Positions 1-11,259 of a stretch of 64,000 bases of DNA are shown here, piece after piece. Origin of the DNA: Parapristionchus giblindavisi (Eukaryota > Nematoda > Chromadorea > Rhabditida > Diplogasteridae); the NCBI GenBank assembly GCA_943737045.1, contig CALSFV010000660.1, positions 319,722 to 383,721 on the forward strand, in the 5' to 3' direction. Position numbers and translations under genes: made by a program. The notes under the pieces are model-generated. The model worked only from the letters and a program-made list of their open reading frames with translations, had not been told where the DNA came from and did no database searches. The stretch's first letter is position 1; the number at the start of each line of letters is the position of its first letter.

Positions 1-34
1 TCATTTTTTTCGTTGAAATCTATCAAGAGCATAC

Positions 35-471
35 CTGAAATCGCATCCTGAAGGGCTGATAAGTGAGGAAAATCAATAAAGGAAAAATATTGATGAGAGC
101 AAAGAATGCGCCCATCACCATAAGAGTTTGATTGATAACTACTTGATCTTCGAGGCCTGATCATGAATAAAAATATTTTAAAAACATTTTTTTAAAGATT
201 AAAGTGATATTCAAAACCCTCGGAACGAAAAGAAAATCGACAAGAGAATGTATGAAACTAGGAGTTTTATGTGATTTTCTTTTCTTTTCGCAACTTTTAA
301 AAGAGCCATATATTATAAGATCTTTGAGCTCAGACCATTAGCTCAGAATATTACAAAGACAACAATTTCTTCGCATCGTCTCAAGACGGTTTTCGAGAAT
401 ATTCACAAAATCTGACCATCTATGTATCCTTTAGTGTCGTTTATAACGCTTTCGATGGATTTGAATGACAT
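35..471 (-). CDS. 7TM receptor paralogue, first two exons (3' part beyond left edge)
   Basis: Two exons of a receptor gene closely related to the complete one at 45,086-51,950. Exon 1 is 417-471 (55 nt, starts MSFKSIES, contains the N-glycosylation sequon NDT) and ends at a GTCAGA donor. Exon 2 is 35-156 (122 nt, preceded by ATCAG) and encodes an extracellular LEDQVVINQ stretch followed by TM1 (GAFFALINIFPLLIF) and the basic loop YQPFRMRFQ, ending at a GTATGC donor. Both exon lengths and phases equal those of the 51 kb copy and both are open, so nothing here shows decay. The remaining exons lie outside the window. Rhodopsin-like chemoreceptor by analogy with the full copy. Confidence 0.8.
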
Positions 472-1299
472 TAATGAGGTTGCTACAAGTAGGCTAAGTC
501 GTAGAGTCGTATTGTTGGAACTAGTAGTATAGTAGTTTTGGAACTAGTAGTGTTGTAGTGCTGGAATTTGATGTTTGCAATGGATTGGGGGTGGGAGAGG
601 GCAATAAGAGCGAAAAGTGCGAACTAGAATAATTAAATATAAGGAAAAGTAGCAGTAAAATTGCGATGACGTCGTGTTTCTTCTGATAATTGTCCATTTT
701 AATGGATTACTCCAAGATAATTTAACGACACTCCACTCAAGTTTGTACTCTCAGAGATTAAGGAAGTAATAACATAATATTTATCTTATCTAAACGGCGT
801 AAAATGCGAAAAGAAATTGCATAAAATATGTGCTGATAGAACCTCAAGCTAATTTGAAACTGGCCACACTTTCCCACTATCTTTGTCTACGAGAGAGAAT
901 CGCCCAGTAAAATTATCATGGGGTTTCGCTTAAAAAAGAGATTAACTGCAAATTACCTAGTCGCAGTTTGCAGAGTTTATAAAGCGAGAGTGCTTGGAGT
1001 TCAAAGATTTCGAGAGTGCTTGGAGTTCAAAGGGGAGCGGTACTTCCACCTGGTACAACATGACTACTGGAAGGAAAAATGGTCAATATGAAAACATCTT
1101 CTATTTCGGAGGCCTATTGTCTCATTCCGAAGTTCGGGACTGTCTAAACAAACTGGCTTCCTTATCAGTGCAGTCTGATAAAGTGTATTGTAGTAAGTGT
1201 AGAGTGAGGTCAGTCTTTCAAATTACTCTGTGTGTTAGCCTTTGATCATTATTTTATCGCGGTAATAGGAGTGAATGAGGATCGCAGAACGTGATCGAA

Positions 1300-1380
1300 A
1301 AGATATATATATATATATATATATATTATCATCGTGCGTATGCACGAAACGAGACAAATGAAGATGGCTGGATATCTCAC
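1300..1380. repeat. TA microsatellite with conserved flank
   Basis: About 12 TA units at 1,301-1,326, followed by an ATCATCGTGCGTATGCACGA segment. The reverse complement of that flank, again next to a short TA run, occurs at 14,150-14,200, so this is part of a dispersed repeat rather than an isolated microsatellite. Confidence 0.7.
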
Positions 1381-1815
1381 AATCACTTACAATTAGCTAT
1401 GTAACAGATATATCCCATCCTCGATATGAAGAAATATACTGTTGTTATTACTATATTTGTTCTATTTCATTAAACAAAAAGAGTTAAAATGGAATATGGA
1501 GTTCAAGTAACGAAAAAATGAAAGAAGCGAGAAAGTGTGGGAAAAGGAGGGTTTGTTCTGTTTCCTTTCGCAACATTTGAACTGAGCATAATAAAAGTGA
1601 TGTCATATCTAATTTGCCAGATCCATTTTGAAGTACCAGATCTCCATAGCAGCGAGCATCATTAAAGTCCAACACTTGATTATTCCAACACTTGATTGGA
1701 CAAAAAGAAATAGTAGAATGTAAACATCGACATCCCGGATCGAGAGAGGATACTGTAGAATCGAAGTACGTCTTTCATTCACTCGTCCTCCTGCCCGACA
1801 ATAAATTTGATTCAT

Positions 1816-2690
1816 CCTCAGTGTAAGATTTATTTATATTTTATAATACCCGGTGGTCACTAGTCGAATGTCGTCTTGAATGGAGAAGAAAATATGACGT
1901 GGATTGATTGTGAAGAATAGAAATAACGTATTAAAGTTAAAATATTAATAGATTTAGAAGCATATGATTGCATGCACTTTAAATGTAATTTTTTTTAAAT
2001 ATATAGGATAATAATGCACGCTATGATGCTTCGGCCGTAACTACAAAGAAAGAAACAAAGATAATATGAAGAATTCGCTATTTTGACCCTCAGCATGTCA
2101 TGCATAAGCTGATCTGTGAAGTGTTATATTTAGCATTTCGTGAGCTATTTTCACACAAAAAGTGTTAAAGGTGGAGTTCGACGAATATTTTCGTGAACAA
2201 ACTGTGAAGACAGAAACGAAAGTTGTTCTACATAAATAAATAAATAAATGAATAAGATTTTCAGATAATGTATTTGAAAAAGAGCCAGTGCTCGGAGCCA
2301 CTAACAATAAGATTTCCCGTCATTCTCCATGTGAATAAGACAGCAAAGGCTACTTATAAGGAAGTGTATGGTTAGTGATAAATTGAATAATTTGTTTTTG
2401 CTAAAAATAATGTATTTTGGAAAATATGTGAGGGCTTTGAAATTTCATCTTATTTCTCAGTTATTTCTTGGGGAGGTAACGGTTGTTAGCGATTTTATGT
2501 TCCAAAGCTCACATCATGTACGAAAAATCGTTATGCAGTATTGATTTACTATTAACAAAATCTTTGCTTATCATTACACTAAATTTGCTTATTCCTCAAT
2601 CATCAATCTACCTACGTTTTTATATTTATTCTGTATCTTGCAAACGCACAAGAAATTATTATTATATCAATTCAATACAATATTTCCTGT
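1816..2690. other. no gene recognised; MITE fragment
   Basis: AT-rich, no supported exon. A fragment of the AAGGTGG-ended MITE family (matching the ends at 5,512-5,856 and 21,285-21,625) is at about 2,165-2,245, recognisable by the AATATTTTCGTGAACAAACT motif. Confidence 0.5.
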
Positions 2691-2697
2691 GCGCATA

Positions 2698-3901
2698 CTA
2701 TACTGGTTCCCGTTGAAGGCATTCTTCGATCATCTCTTTGTAATGGGGCTCCAACATTTGAGCATCCGCCTGATCAGAAAGTGATGTCGGTGATCGTACG
2801 TAACGTGTATCTAATGAAATGCTCTCATATATCTCGTAGTCGCCATTCTTTATTCCATTGGTGGATCCTGAAATGATCTGTGTATAAAATTATGGCTATC
2901 CACTCTGACTATGAGTGCTCACAGACAGAGGGAGTGTGAGAATGGTCAGTTGAAACAGATTCAATACGCACTAGTTATTCGTTTTGCATCACATCTCTAA
3001 GAAAATTTTTCAAGATGTATCATAATCAAAAACAATATGATAAGAATTTGAATATGACTGATGAAGAGGTTTCGTTGAATAGTTGAATAGTATTTTAAAC
3101 GAACGAATAGGTATCGGCGGAGGAGGATACCGTGGAGGGGAGGGATAACGTTTCTGAAAAAAATACTTCTGCTCACTAGAGTTGGCTATTCGGGGGTTGC
3201 GGGCCCGCAATGGCTCGCAAAATCATTGCTGGCCCGCAACCTCTTTTTCAAAAATATCTCATATGCATCATGTAGTTCGCACCAAAATTCAGTTAAAAAA
3301 TAATCAGATGTCCTATAGGATGACTATGCAACCAACCCTTTTACAATACACTACGAAGTATACGACAAGAAGCGTCAGAACAATCACAAAGAATACAAGA
3401 ACAGCTCCGCTGTCGATCCCAAAGATGTCATCGTACCAAAAGTTCCTAGTGGTATTCTAAAATTATTTCAAGATTGAAAGAAATATGAGAAAAAACTGAC
3501 ATGAATAGGATATTCTATTGTGGTACCATTAAGATCAATCGAAGTCGCATTTTTAGGGCTATCTTCAAGCAGAACGCCTATTGTCCATCCTCCCTATAAT
3601 AATCCAAACATCAAAAAGAAGAAAAAGATGGTAGATGTCATCGTATCATAAGTTCCTGGTGGTATCCTAAAAGCATTTCAAGATTGAGAATCGATGTGAA
3701 TAAAACTGACATGAATAGGCTTTTCTGTTGTTGTGCCATACAAATCAATCGAAGGCGCAGTTTCAGGGCTACCTTCAAATAGAATTCTTATTGCTAGATC
3801 ACCCTACAATTATCGAAACATAAATCTAGCAGAAAAACCTTTATTCCATATTTTTTAGTCCCTGTTTCGATTTTATTCGCAACATTGGTCAACCATCCCA
3901 T
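2698..3901 (-). CDS. single-pass membrane protein with Pro-rich tail, copy 1
   Basis: Unrecognised family present four times in the window. Five exons on the minus strand: exon 1 3,839-3,901 (starts MGWLTNVANK), exon 2 3,501-3,593 (sequons NAT and NGT, so presumably extracellular), exon 3 3,337-3,456 (NFWYDD, then a long hydrophobic helix ending in CKR), exon 4 3,105-3,153 (KRYPSPPRYPPPPIPI) and exon 5 2,698-2,867 (DYEIYESISLD, stop TAG). Exon sum 495 nt = 164 aa. No signal peptide, so a reverse signal-anchor topology with an intracellular Pro/Tyr-rich tail is likely (inference). The weak points are the donors of exon 1 (GTTTTT) and exon 4 (GTTCGT). In exon 4 the differences among the four copies are mostly at third codon positions of this frame, supporting it. 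An extra exon 2 lies at 3,711-3,803. Confidence 0.65.
3711..3803 (-). CDS. duplicated exon 2 of membrane-protein copy 1
   Basis: A 93-nt exon-like segment, same length and phase 0 as exon 2 at 3,501-3,593, with a TTGTAG acceptor and the same GTCAGT donor after PIH. It encodes a related sequence (ILFEGSPETAPSIDLYGTT against VLLEDSPKNATSIDLNGTT). Just downstream (about 3,635-3,680) is a remnant of exon 3 that runs into a stop after DTTRNL. It is a tandem duplication of exon 2 plus part of exon 3. Because both copies are phase 0, including one or both would keep the frame. Confidence 0.55.
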
Positions 3902-4020
3902 TGTGGAGCGAATTATCGATAGCGCGTTAGGGTAGAGTGAAAGGAAGTGCGAGAGTAAAGGGCATCGTCAAAGGAAAATTACTAATCGATCTAGATGTGT
4001 AACCTTAATTGTAAGATGAT
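3880..4020 (-). promoter_or_regulatory. conserved upstream segment of the membrane-protein family
   Basis: About 120 bp upstream of the start of copy 1 is well conserved at 22,080-22,210 (copy 3) and 26,520-26,660 (copy 4), including the AAAGGAAAATTACTAATC and GTAACCTTAA motifs. Likely promoter/5' leader that was duplicated with the genes. No canonical core element is evident to me. Confidence 0.4.
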
Positions 4021-4516
4021 TCGGCGAAGATATTTATGTCATAGAAAATATGCTCAAAGGAATATGGACAAAAATTATTCGATTAATATTTGTGAAAGCT
4101 ACAAAGGAAAACATGATTGGTATAGTTCTCGCTTTGAATAGAAGTCTGGGGTTTGATTCATCATGCCTCTATACATAGATCGAATAGCTACGTTTATCGA
4201 ATAGTCAACGCTTGTAAAATCTCCACGCTGGTTCGTTCTCCGTTTGCAATTTTCTAAATATTCATATTTCAATTCGAAAATATGCGCAGTCCCAGGCATT
4301 TCTTTGGTGCAGGAAAGAACTTTCAGCTCGGATTACGGTATTCCGGGGCATCTTTTATTTAAGGGAAAATTATTTTTGTATTCAGAGAGATGTGAACAAC
4401 CGTATTGCCTTGGCTGTTTACAATTAGTCAAGAAAAAAACTCGATGGTCTCCTTCTTTAAGTCTGATATAATAAATGAATTGAGATTGAATAAGTTGATA
4501 CATTAACACTTATGAT

Positions 4517-5960
4517 TTAATGTGCAGCACATTCACTGTCGCTTATCTTCACACACCACGCAATCCATCTGTTATTATCCCATGCGCACCATGCATCTAC
4601 ATCATATCTTAAAAGAAATTGGTCTTGGATCTTTGAATTCTAAACTTTGATCTTTGATCTTTGAATCGCACTGACTCACCCATGAGCTCGACAGCAGTCA
4701 TGAATGGATCCTTTTTGTACGCACACCTCTTCACATGGAATGATCTCCTTGACCTCTTCGCCTGATAAATAATATCAATTAAGTTCAAGGCTATTAAGAT
4801 GGCACAAACGCCACACTTGGAGTGTTTTCTTCTGTTCTTTGTATCTCGGAAAATATCAAATTGGCTATATTCGTCACATAGCCTTTACTAAATATTGAGC
4901 TTTAAATTTTATAGAAAATTAAATTTTATAGAATAAGCACATTCGAGCTAATTTTCCTCTGGCAACACTCTCTCGTTGACAAAGGCAACTAAACAGCATT
5001 GCCAGAGCGGAGAGTTTCTTTTTTAACTTATGTTGAGCTTTAAAGATAACGATGCTCATTGTAATTGTGAATGTCTTGATAAAATAGTAACATAGTTGTC
5101 TTGGAATATAAAAAAATGCTTTACACTGTGGCGGATTGAGTACGTCCTTTGTGCACCATGCGGTCAGGGTTCCCCTGTTGGTCTCACACCATCCATCTAC
5201 TGGGTACCTATAACGATTCTCATGATCTTTGATCTTTGATCTTTGATCTCTCATTCCGTCTTTTTGATCTTTGATTTTTGAAACTGACCCTTGCGCTCGA
5301 CAACACTCCTTGATATGATCTGCTCTGGAGCAAGTTTGCAAGCAAGGTGGAACAGCTTGCGAGGTATGCAAAGACGATACTGAAGTTGAATGGATATATC
5401 GATTCCAGTTTCATCCTTGTTCTTCGATCTCTAAGCTTTGATCTTTGCTATTTCAATAGCACTCGCTCAACTATTTTTCGTTTGCATATGCTAAAATGCT
5501 ATACTATTTAAAGGTGGAGACCCTCGAATGTTCATGCAAATCCCTCACATCTCTCTTGCGCAAATGCCAAGTGATATGCGAGAAGTTAGAGCACCCTCTC
5601 ATCTCTCCCATAGCGCAGTGATAAACGTTCAGAGTCGTTACCCATTTGTCGCAAGTTCAAATCCTATTGCCGTATTTCCTCAATTTTCAAAAAGCGCGCC
5701 TTTCCCTGCACGGGCCTGATAGTTCAATCATGTTTCTAGCGATCAATGAGCTGAATCATCATAAAATAAATAGTGTACGGTAGGTAGAATCGCTTTTGCT
5801 ACCTTTCTGTCTTCACAGTTTCTTTACCAAAATATTCGCGGGAGTCCACCTTTAAAGAATATGCATAAATATTATTATTACTTTGCAATTGAAAAATCTG
5901 TACAATTTTACCTTGACTTCCATGCAAGAGAAGAAGAACAATGATGAAGAGTGCAACCAT
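4517..5960 (-). CDS. two-domain diapausin-like secreted peptide, copy A
   Basis: Five exons, total 396 nt = 131 aa: 5,912-5,960 (signal peptide MVALFIIVLLLLHGSQ), 5,289-5,379, 5,125-5,207, 4,680-4,761 and 4,517-4,607 (stop TAA). All splice phases close correctly. The mature part has two modules, each with the spacing PC-x3-C-x8/9-CCRA[HQ]G ... W-C ... W-C ... C, i.e. six cysteines. This matches the diapausin pattern (C, C, CCRAHG, C, C). In each module the intron falls directly after CCRAxG in the same phase. The codon for the sixth Cys of module 1 is itself split by an intron. Known diapausins are secreted antifungal / N-type Ca-channel-blocking peptides; the function here is inferred from the fold signature. 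Intron 1 contains a MITE (5,512-5,856). The start is fixed by the signal peptide and a TTCAG two bases upstream. Module 1 has RAQG where the others have RAHG or a variant. Confidence 0.85.
4945..5030. repeat. short foldback element in diapausin-like intron 3
   Basis: Inverted repeat with arms containing CTCCGCTCTGGCAATGCTGT and its complement around a CTCTCGTTGACAAAGGC loop. Same family at 17,085-17,195, 41,015-41,117, 41,548-41,640, 50,642-50,757 and 58,250-58,367, with a degenerate copy near 850-960. Confidence 0.7.
5222..5275. repeat. intronic GATCAAA heptamer array (copy A)
   Basis: Intron 2 of copy A consists largely of tandem GATCAAA units (TTTGATC on this strand). Shorter arrays lie in intron 4 (4,622-4,670) and intron 1 (5,425-5,455). 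Equivalent arrays occupy the introns of copies B and C, and are rare elsewhere in the window. Confidence 0.8.
5512..5856. mobile_element. AAGGTGG-ended MITE with tRNA-like core, in intron 1 of copy A
   Basis: About 345 bp with inverted ends beginning AAAGGTGG and GAATATTTTCG-type subterminal sequence. The interior has a tRNA-like A box (TAGCGCAGTGATAAACG, about 5,610) and B box (AAGTTCAAATCC, about 5,650), followed by GCGCGCCTTTCCCTGC. The same organisation is found inverted at 21,285-21,625 and, diverged, at 24,990-25,250. It looks like a tRNA-derived sequence carried by a DNA-type non-autonomous element. Confidence 0.65.
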
Positions 5961-5972
5961 AACTGAAGAATT
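5961..5972 (-). promoter_or_regulatory. probable SL trans-splice acceptor of diapausin-like copy A
   Basis: The minus strand reads ATTCTTCAG-TT-ATG. The same arrangement, a pyrimidine tract plus TTCAG two bases before the start, precedes copy B (16,440-16,450) and copy C (40,595-40,606). An acceptor with no upstream coding exon fits nematode spliced-leader trans-splicing. Confidence 0.6.
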
Positions 5973-6179
5973 AAGATGAATGGACACTATTCTGTTCTTT
6001 ATGGAAGATTCGTTTTGGAACGGTGCCTTTATACCATTTCCAAAGGGATGTTTTAAAGTGAAGCTGAGATATAAATTTTCTCTTTTCAAAGCGCCTTTGT
6101 TCCCATTTTGTCTTTTGTGGGTTATTGCCGCTGAAACAGAGGTATTAATGTCCAATCAATAAAAGCAGTGGAACTCACT

Positions 6180-6910
6180 AAAGGTAGAGTCTATCGAATA
6201 TTTTCGTGAATAAACTGTAAAGTCAGGATGGTAGAAAAAGATATACTAGTAACCAAAAACCTCTCTTTTATGATGGGAGGGAAAGGCTGAGTGAAGATCG
6301 CAAACTGAACATTAACACACTTTTACTTACATGCATTAACAGGCCCGACAAATCAAGGAATGAACAAAGATGAACTAGAACAATTTTTTGAGAGAGCAAC
6401 TAGTATCTCCCCTCCTATCTCTTCCTCTATCTCTCTCTATCTCTCTAGCTCTACTTCTTTCTCTTCCAATCCATCACAACACTTAAAAGTACATCACACT
6501 CACAGCGAATTATCTCAGAAGGGTCGATTCGCCACTTCAGGTTTCTCAAATATGAGAGAGTAACTCACTTACATTTGAGAAACATACTATGACTGACCGT
6601 TAATTCAAGGCAACTTCAACTGAGAAAGACATTGTCTCATATATGAGAAACTTGAAGTTGCGAAGCGACCCTTCGTAGACAATTCGCCGTGACTGCACAC
6701 GATATCGGGCTCTCAGTCTTCACGAATTCATAATTCATAATATATTCTTTAAAAAATCACTGGCACATTCGCGAAAATATTACACTTAGGAGAGGGCGAA
6801 ACATCGAACAGCAGATTTTTATTTCGTATCTTATCTTACATTTTCTTTACCTTTGACACACCCACAACTCATTGATTTTTCTTTCCCTATAAGTTCGCCC
6901 TTCCCTGCAC
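6180..6910. repeat. shared upstream block of the diapausin-like duplicon (with palindrome 6,500-6,695)
   Basis: An inverted copy of the block found at 14,390-14,720, 24,020-24,440 and 39,655-40,160 (landmarks: GATTTGTGGGCGTGTT and GAACAATTTTTTGAGAGAGC). It lies just upstream of diapausin-like copy A, as the others lie upstream of copies B and C. Inside is a palindromic insertion at about 6,500-6,695 with GCGAATTRTCT ends and AACTTCA-GTTTCTCA arms. No gene seen. Confidence 0.6.
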
Positions 6911-7524
6911 AATGATCTCATCACTAGTTATCACACACTCACGGCAAATCCTCTTAGATTTAATTTAATTTGATTTAATTTCAATATAGTTTTTTAGAAC
7001 TAGGTTGCGTAACTATACTACCATAAAGAATAGTTAGAAAAATACTCCGAACTCTCTCAAAAAGCCATTACTAATCTTCTAATCGATATTTTCAGTCGAT
7101 AGACCAAAGGACCATCACCCACACCCCGCTGGTTCGATTCCCACCCCGAGATAATGTTTTTGCTATTTTTTACAAGCTTCCTCAACTTCTTTTTCATTGT
7201 GTTATGTTCATTCACCGAACATTTTCGAAGATTTCCGAATTTTTGCGGCGCATGTGTTTAAAAATATCGATTAGGAAATCCGGGTGTAACATTTGAAACC
7301 ACTTTTAACCATGTTTTGTGCTACCCTAATCGTCAGGAATCGCCAACTGACTTTTTTCAGTCGACCTATGGCCCGGGGTTCACGGTTGAAAATGGCCGAT
7401 GTCGAAAAAATCATGGCGCTCCGAGACCAAATACTAGTTGTCATTATATCAATAGTGAGCCTACGTTTATCTTTCACCGTAACCTGTGATCGAACCGGAA
7501 TTTGCCGTGAATTTCGCCATATTA
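6911..7524. other. no gene; tRNA-like 3' half and repeat fragment
   Basis: A B-box sequence (GGTTCGATTCCCACCCCG) at about 7,131 follows degenerate tRNA-like sequence and is probably SINE-derived. From 7,330 a repeat begins (GTCGACCTATGGCCCGGGGTT...) that also occurs, inverted, at 37,400-37,640 inside the third mariner copy. The Tc1-like element below is inserted into it, with the host repeat resuming at 8,801. Confidence 0.5.
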
Positions 7525-8800
7525 CAGGGTGCGCCAAAATTACCCGAACTGCTGTCACCATATGGTTCTCCTCTTTATAATGTGATTTAAGCGATATGGT
7601 TCATAGCAAAGTTTATCAACAATATAGGCAACAGAAACATACTAGCGAATTTCGATATGGCCTCCTTTAGCTCTGACACAAGCCTTGAGTATCTTCTCAT
7701 ATGCGACTGCCGATTCCCGCAAGCAGTTGTCATCGAGTTCTTCCCATGCCTTGAGAAGGGGAGCACTGAGGGAGTCGAGTGTCTGGTGCTTGGTAGAGGA
7801 CATCTTGGCCTACAACACCTCCAAGCACTGCAGTCGAGGAGGTTGAGATTGGGGGAGTTCGGAAGTAATTCAGTGTGATGGATTTTGCCGAGTGCATGGG
7901 TGAAAAATCACGACTGGGTCAACTTTGTCATGTGATTGACGACAGAATCTTTCCGAAAGGTCTAGTGGTCCTGACCGAAGTGGATATGGTATCGGAGTAG
8001 AAGCGCCTCTTCGAGGGTGTGCTTGGTATAATATGCCTTATTGATCTAGACGCATGGAGTGGCAAAACAAGAGTGGATTTTCCAGTTGGGCAAGCAGCTG
8101 CTAAAACCTTGGGGTATTGTGGATGACTGGTATGAACCATGACCCCAGCCGTCTTGTAGGATTCTTTAAGATCAGAGGCAATAATTCTGTTGTTCTCGAT
8201 ATTCAGGTTGTCTTTGAAGGTAAGATATTCTCTTCGCTGAACATCGTGTTGAAGTGCGCAGACCTAGCACAACGCATAAAAAGTTGAGGGCACCGTTCTC
8301 AGCGGAGCTTGATCTGTCGCTCATTCGGTTCTAACAGTTTACTGTACTTGTAAGGGAGAAGAGTCAGCTGAGACCTGAGGAGACGAAGAATGGAAGTGTT
8401 CGAGATATCGAGTCTCCAGATCGTAAACTTGTGGTTTCGAAACAACATCTTTCGGATGGGATCTCCGTTCGTAGCGGTGGAAACTGAAATCGGTCTACCT
8501 CTGCCCGGACGTTCCTTGTCAGTACCAAGATATTGGTACACGATACCAGTATCGGATACAGCCGACTCGTGAAAGCCGAGCTGATGAACTATGACAATCT
8601 ACCTTGTACACTTGAGAATGAGGGGTCGCAGTCGACTTGACTTCCCCATTACTAGAAGACTTGACTAACTGACTTGAAACCTTGAATAGGGAGTGGCCAA
8701 TGATCACTCTTCATGATGCTGCAATAGGGGTTGCGCATTTGCATTAGGGGCCTGCGAATCATAATGGTGAAATCAGTTCGGGTAATTTTGGCGCACCCTG
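7525..8800 (-). mobile_element. degenerate Tc1-like transposon
   Basis: 1,276 bp bounded by inverted ends CAGGGTGCGCCAAAATTACC and complement, flanked by TA on both sides. Minus-strand remnants of the transposase are readable in pieces: a GRPISVSTATNGDPIRKML segment like the second helix-turn-helix of Tc1 proteins (about 8,490) and a C-terminal HQTLDSLSAPLLKAWEELDD segment (about 7,780). Frames are broken by stops and shifts, so it is a non-functional copy. Confidence 0.8.
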
Positions 8801-8810
8801 TATTGTAGGG

Positions 8811-9170
8811 TACGCTAACTAGATTCCTGACGGTTGCGGTTGCACTATACCGTACACTTCTACTGATAACAATGGTACAACTTTTATTATCATTTGCTAC
8901 CTCCCAACCGATTACTCGAACAGATTCCGAACCAATTCAGAATACTCTCCAGAATTCAGATGTTCTGCATCCCTTCATCGGAAAGAGAACAAGAAGAAAG
9001 AAATCATGACAAATCGCAATTAATAAAACATCTACAAACGAGTATGATTGATAAAAATTGATAAAAATTGATGAAATTAAGACTGGCTCAGTAAGATTCG
9101 AGGGATGCGCCAGTGGCCCCCCGAACATCAACCTCACCGATTTGGCTCAAAATTTTTGTGGATACCCCCA
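8811..9170. other. no gene; outer inverted-repeat arm
   Basis: Repeat tail to about 8,910, then unclassified AT-rich DNA. The segment 9,085-9,170 (GTAAGATTCGAGGGATGCGC...) is the outer arm matching 12,723-12,812 in inverted orientation. Confidence 0.5.
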
Positions 9171-9443
9171 TGAGCATTCTCTTATAGAGCAAAAAAATCC
9201 GCGTCGAATAAGTGTAAAAAAAACTATAAACCCCTATTTTGAGAAAAAATTAGCCTGACGATGGCTCGACAATATTTTTGTTTTCAAACACCCTCATCTT
9301 TATACTCATATTAAAGAACGTGAAAACACAAATATTGTGGAGTCATCGTCAGGCTCATTTTTCACACAATAGGGGTCAATCGTTTTTTTTATATTTACAC
9401 TCATTCGTCGCGGAATTTTTTGCCCTATAAGATAATGTAGTGA
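9171..9443. repeat. small palindromic element
   Basis: Inverted arms (ATTCTCTTATAGAGCAAAAA... / complement) with an AGCCTGACGATG core in each arm, about 270 bp. The flank at 9,085-9,170 is repeated inverted at 12,723-12,812, so this lies at one end of a larger inverted arrangement enclosing membrane-protein copy 2. Confidence 0.65.
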
Positions 9444-9916
9444 AAATTAAGTTTTCAAATTTTGAGAACCCCACATCTGTGTTCAAGGACACTGCCCTGA
9501 TGAATACCCATTTTGTGATAGGGTGACTTACCTTCCAATATCGCTAACACAATGCAAAAATGGTCCCGCTTCTCTTTTTTTCTCAAATCGTTTTGTTGAC
9601 AACTGGAATAAAGTTTGTAAAGCAAAATTGACGTAAAATGAATTTTCCAGTTTTTTGTACTCCGAAAAAATACAAATTTGTCGTTCGATATATTAATTGG
9701 TATTTCTTTGCAACCTGAGTTGTGGCATAGTATTTATGTAATGTGGTGTTAAAATCTTGGAAAAAGTAGATGGAAAAAAGAAAAGTAGTGTTTTGTCACT
9801 GCAAAAGTAGTTGGAAAAGTTGCATAGCTTCGTAATTGACAAAATTTTAGAATAAAAATCCTTTGTGCGAGTATTAGATATCTACTCTTCCAACAACTTT
9901 CACAATCAACTCTCTT
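9444..9916. other. no gene; repeat flanks
   Basis: 9,463-9,520 is similar in direct orientation to 12,650-12,715. A segment of about 100 bp at 9,818-9,912 (GTTGCATAGCTTCGTAATTG...) is repeated directly at 10,926-11,020, on the other side of the foldback element at 9,917-10,742, so it was partly duplicated around that element. Confidence 0.5.
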
Positions 9917-10742
9917 CTTACAAGGGAACCATAACACATTCCCGTGGCGATATGACTAGTGACATACACCATTCGAATCAGTATCCGATTCTGATAAGAC
10001 ACAGTTGATAAGAAAACTCAAATATTTAAGGGCTTCGAGAAAATCGATAATGAAAATCGCACAACTCCAAGGCAATGAAAGAGGCAATTGAGATCAACTC
10101 GGCTTTCATCTCCTATCTCACCGTCCCTTGTGGTGTACTGGATAAGGCGCACGCGTTACATTTTGTATGTACATGGTTCGATGCCTGGAATGCGACATTT
10201 TATTTTGCTGATTTTTCCAAGTTCAAAAATTCATATCTATTGCTTCATTGTTATCCTTTGTAGATCATTATCGATCGTCTGCTTAACCCCTGATCTCTTA
10301 CTCGCGCGCTTTGTGTCGGCTTTTAAGGTGTGTCAACTTCAGATTCGACATGTATCATGTATCTACGCCTTCCAACCAATGTTAAATTTCAGAAATGTTA
10401 ACGGCATAAACAGTTTATTGCTTTTGTTCGGTCTTCGAAAAAATCAGCAAAATATAATGTCGCATAAATACCAGGCATGGAACCATGTACTTACAAAATG
10501 TAACGCGTGCGCCTTATCCACTACACCACAAGGGACGGTGAGATAGGAGATGAAAGCCGAGTTGATCTCAATTGCCTCTTGCATTGCCTTGGAGTTGTGC
10601 GATTTTCATTATCGATTTTCTCGAAGCCCTAAAATATTTGAGTTTTCTTATCAACTGTGTCTTATCAGAATCGGATACTGATTCGAATGGTGTATGTCAC
10701 TAGTCATATCGCCACGGGAATGTGTTATGGTCCCCTTGTTAG
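9917..10742. mobile_element. foldback element with TTACAAGGGAA ends and tRNA-like arms
   Basis: Near-perfect palindrome of about 825 bp with ends CTTACAAGGGAACCATAAC and complement. Each arm carries GTGTAGTGGATAAGGCGCAC (A-box-like, about 10,133 and inverted near 10,530) followed by a CATGGTTCSATGCCTGG B-box-like segment, i.e. a tRNA-like module. The open frames in it are mirror-image artefacts of the palindrome. Confidence 0.75.
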
Positions 10743-11259
10743 AGATTCTCGAATTCGTCCCTAAACCTCCATCCTTTACAAACTGCCACCGAGCCAAAAC
10801 CGAAATCGCCTTATGCGACGGAAATCCATCTATTCCTCTTCTGTGTACCATCACCCTATTATTATATATATTTGATGGAATAAAGAATAAATAAATAAAT
10901 AAATAAATCACAATATTAACACTAAATGTTGCATAGCTTCGTAATTGACAAAATTTTACAATAAAAATCCTTTGTGCGAGTATTAGATATCTACTCTTCC
11001 AACAACTTTCACAATCACAATATTAACACTATTTTTCACTGCTCTATCTATTTTTCCAAGATTTTAATACCACATAATTCATCATGATATCATTTTCTTC
11101 TCTATTTCAGAGCTGTCTTTCTAATGTATATATTTCTTGAGAGTGAATTGCTAGAACGGAAAGTTTCAGATTAGTTAGGGATACAACTTTAATGGAACAT
11201 TATGATATGGAGCATACACAACAATATATTCAAAACATTTGTCTTGCAGAGGAGATAAT

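Larger units (their letters stand above)
1..1800. repeat. segmental duplication, left copy (pairs with 51,384-53,110)
   Basis: The receptor exons and their upstream DNA match 51,384-53,110 in the same orientation. Shared landmarks are the repeated GGAACTAGTAGT tract (about 515-560 and 52,000-52,030), the GTGNGAGAGGGCAATAA segment (about 590 and 52,095), TATTTTATYGCGGTAATAG (about 1,245 and 52,750) and TCATATCTAATTTG (about 1,602 and 53,010). The right copy additionally contains insertions absent here (a MITE at 51,539-51,660 and a stem-loop at 52,302-52,421). No convincing coding sequence is seen between 472 and 1,800; the small open frames there are not conserved between the copies. Confidence 0.75.

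Noticed and set aside
4622..5275. CRISPR-like array from regularly repeated GATCAAA
   Set aside because: Units are contiguous heptamers without spacers, in introns of a eukaryotic gene.
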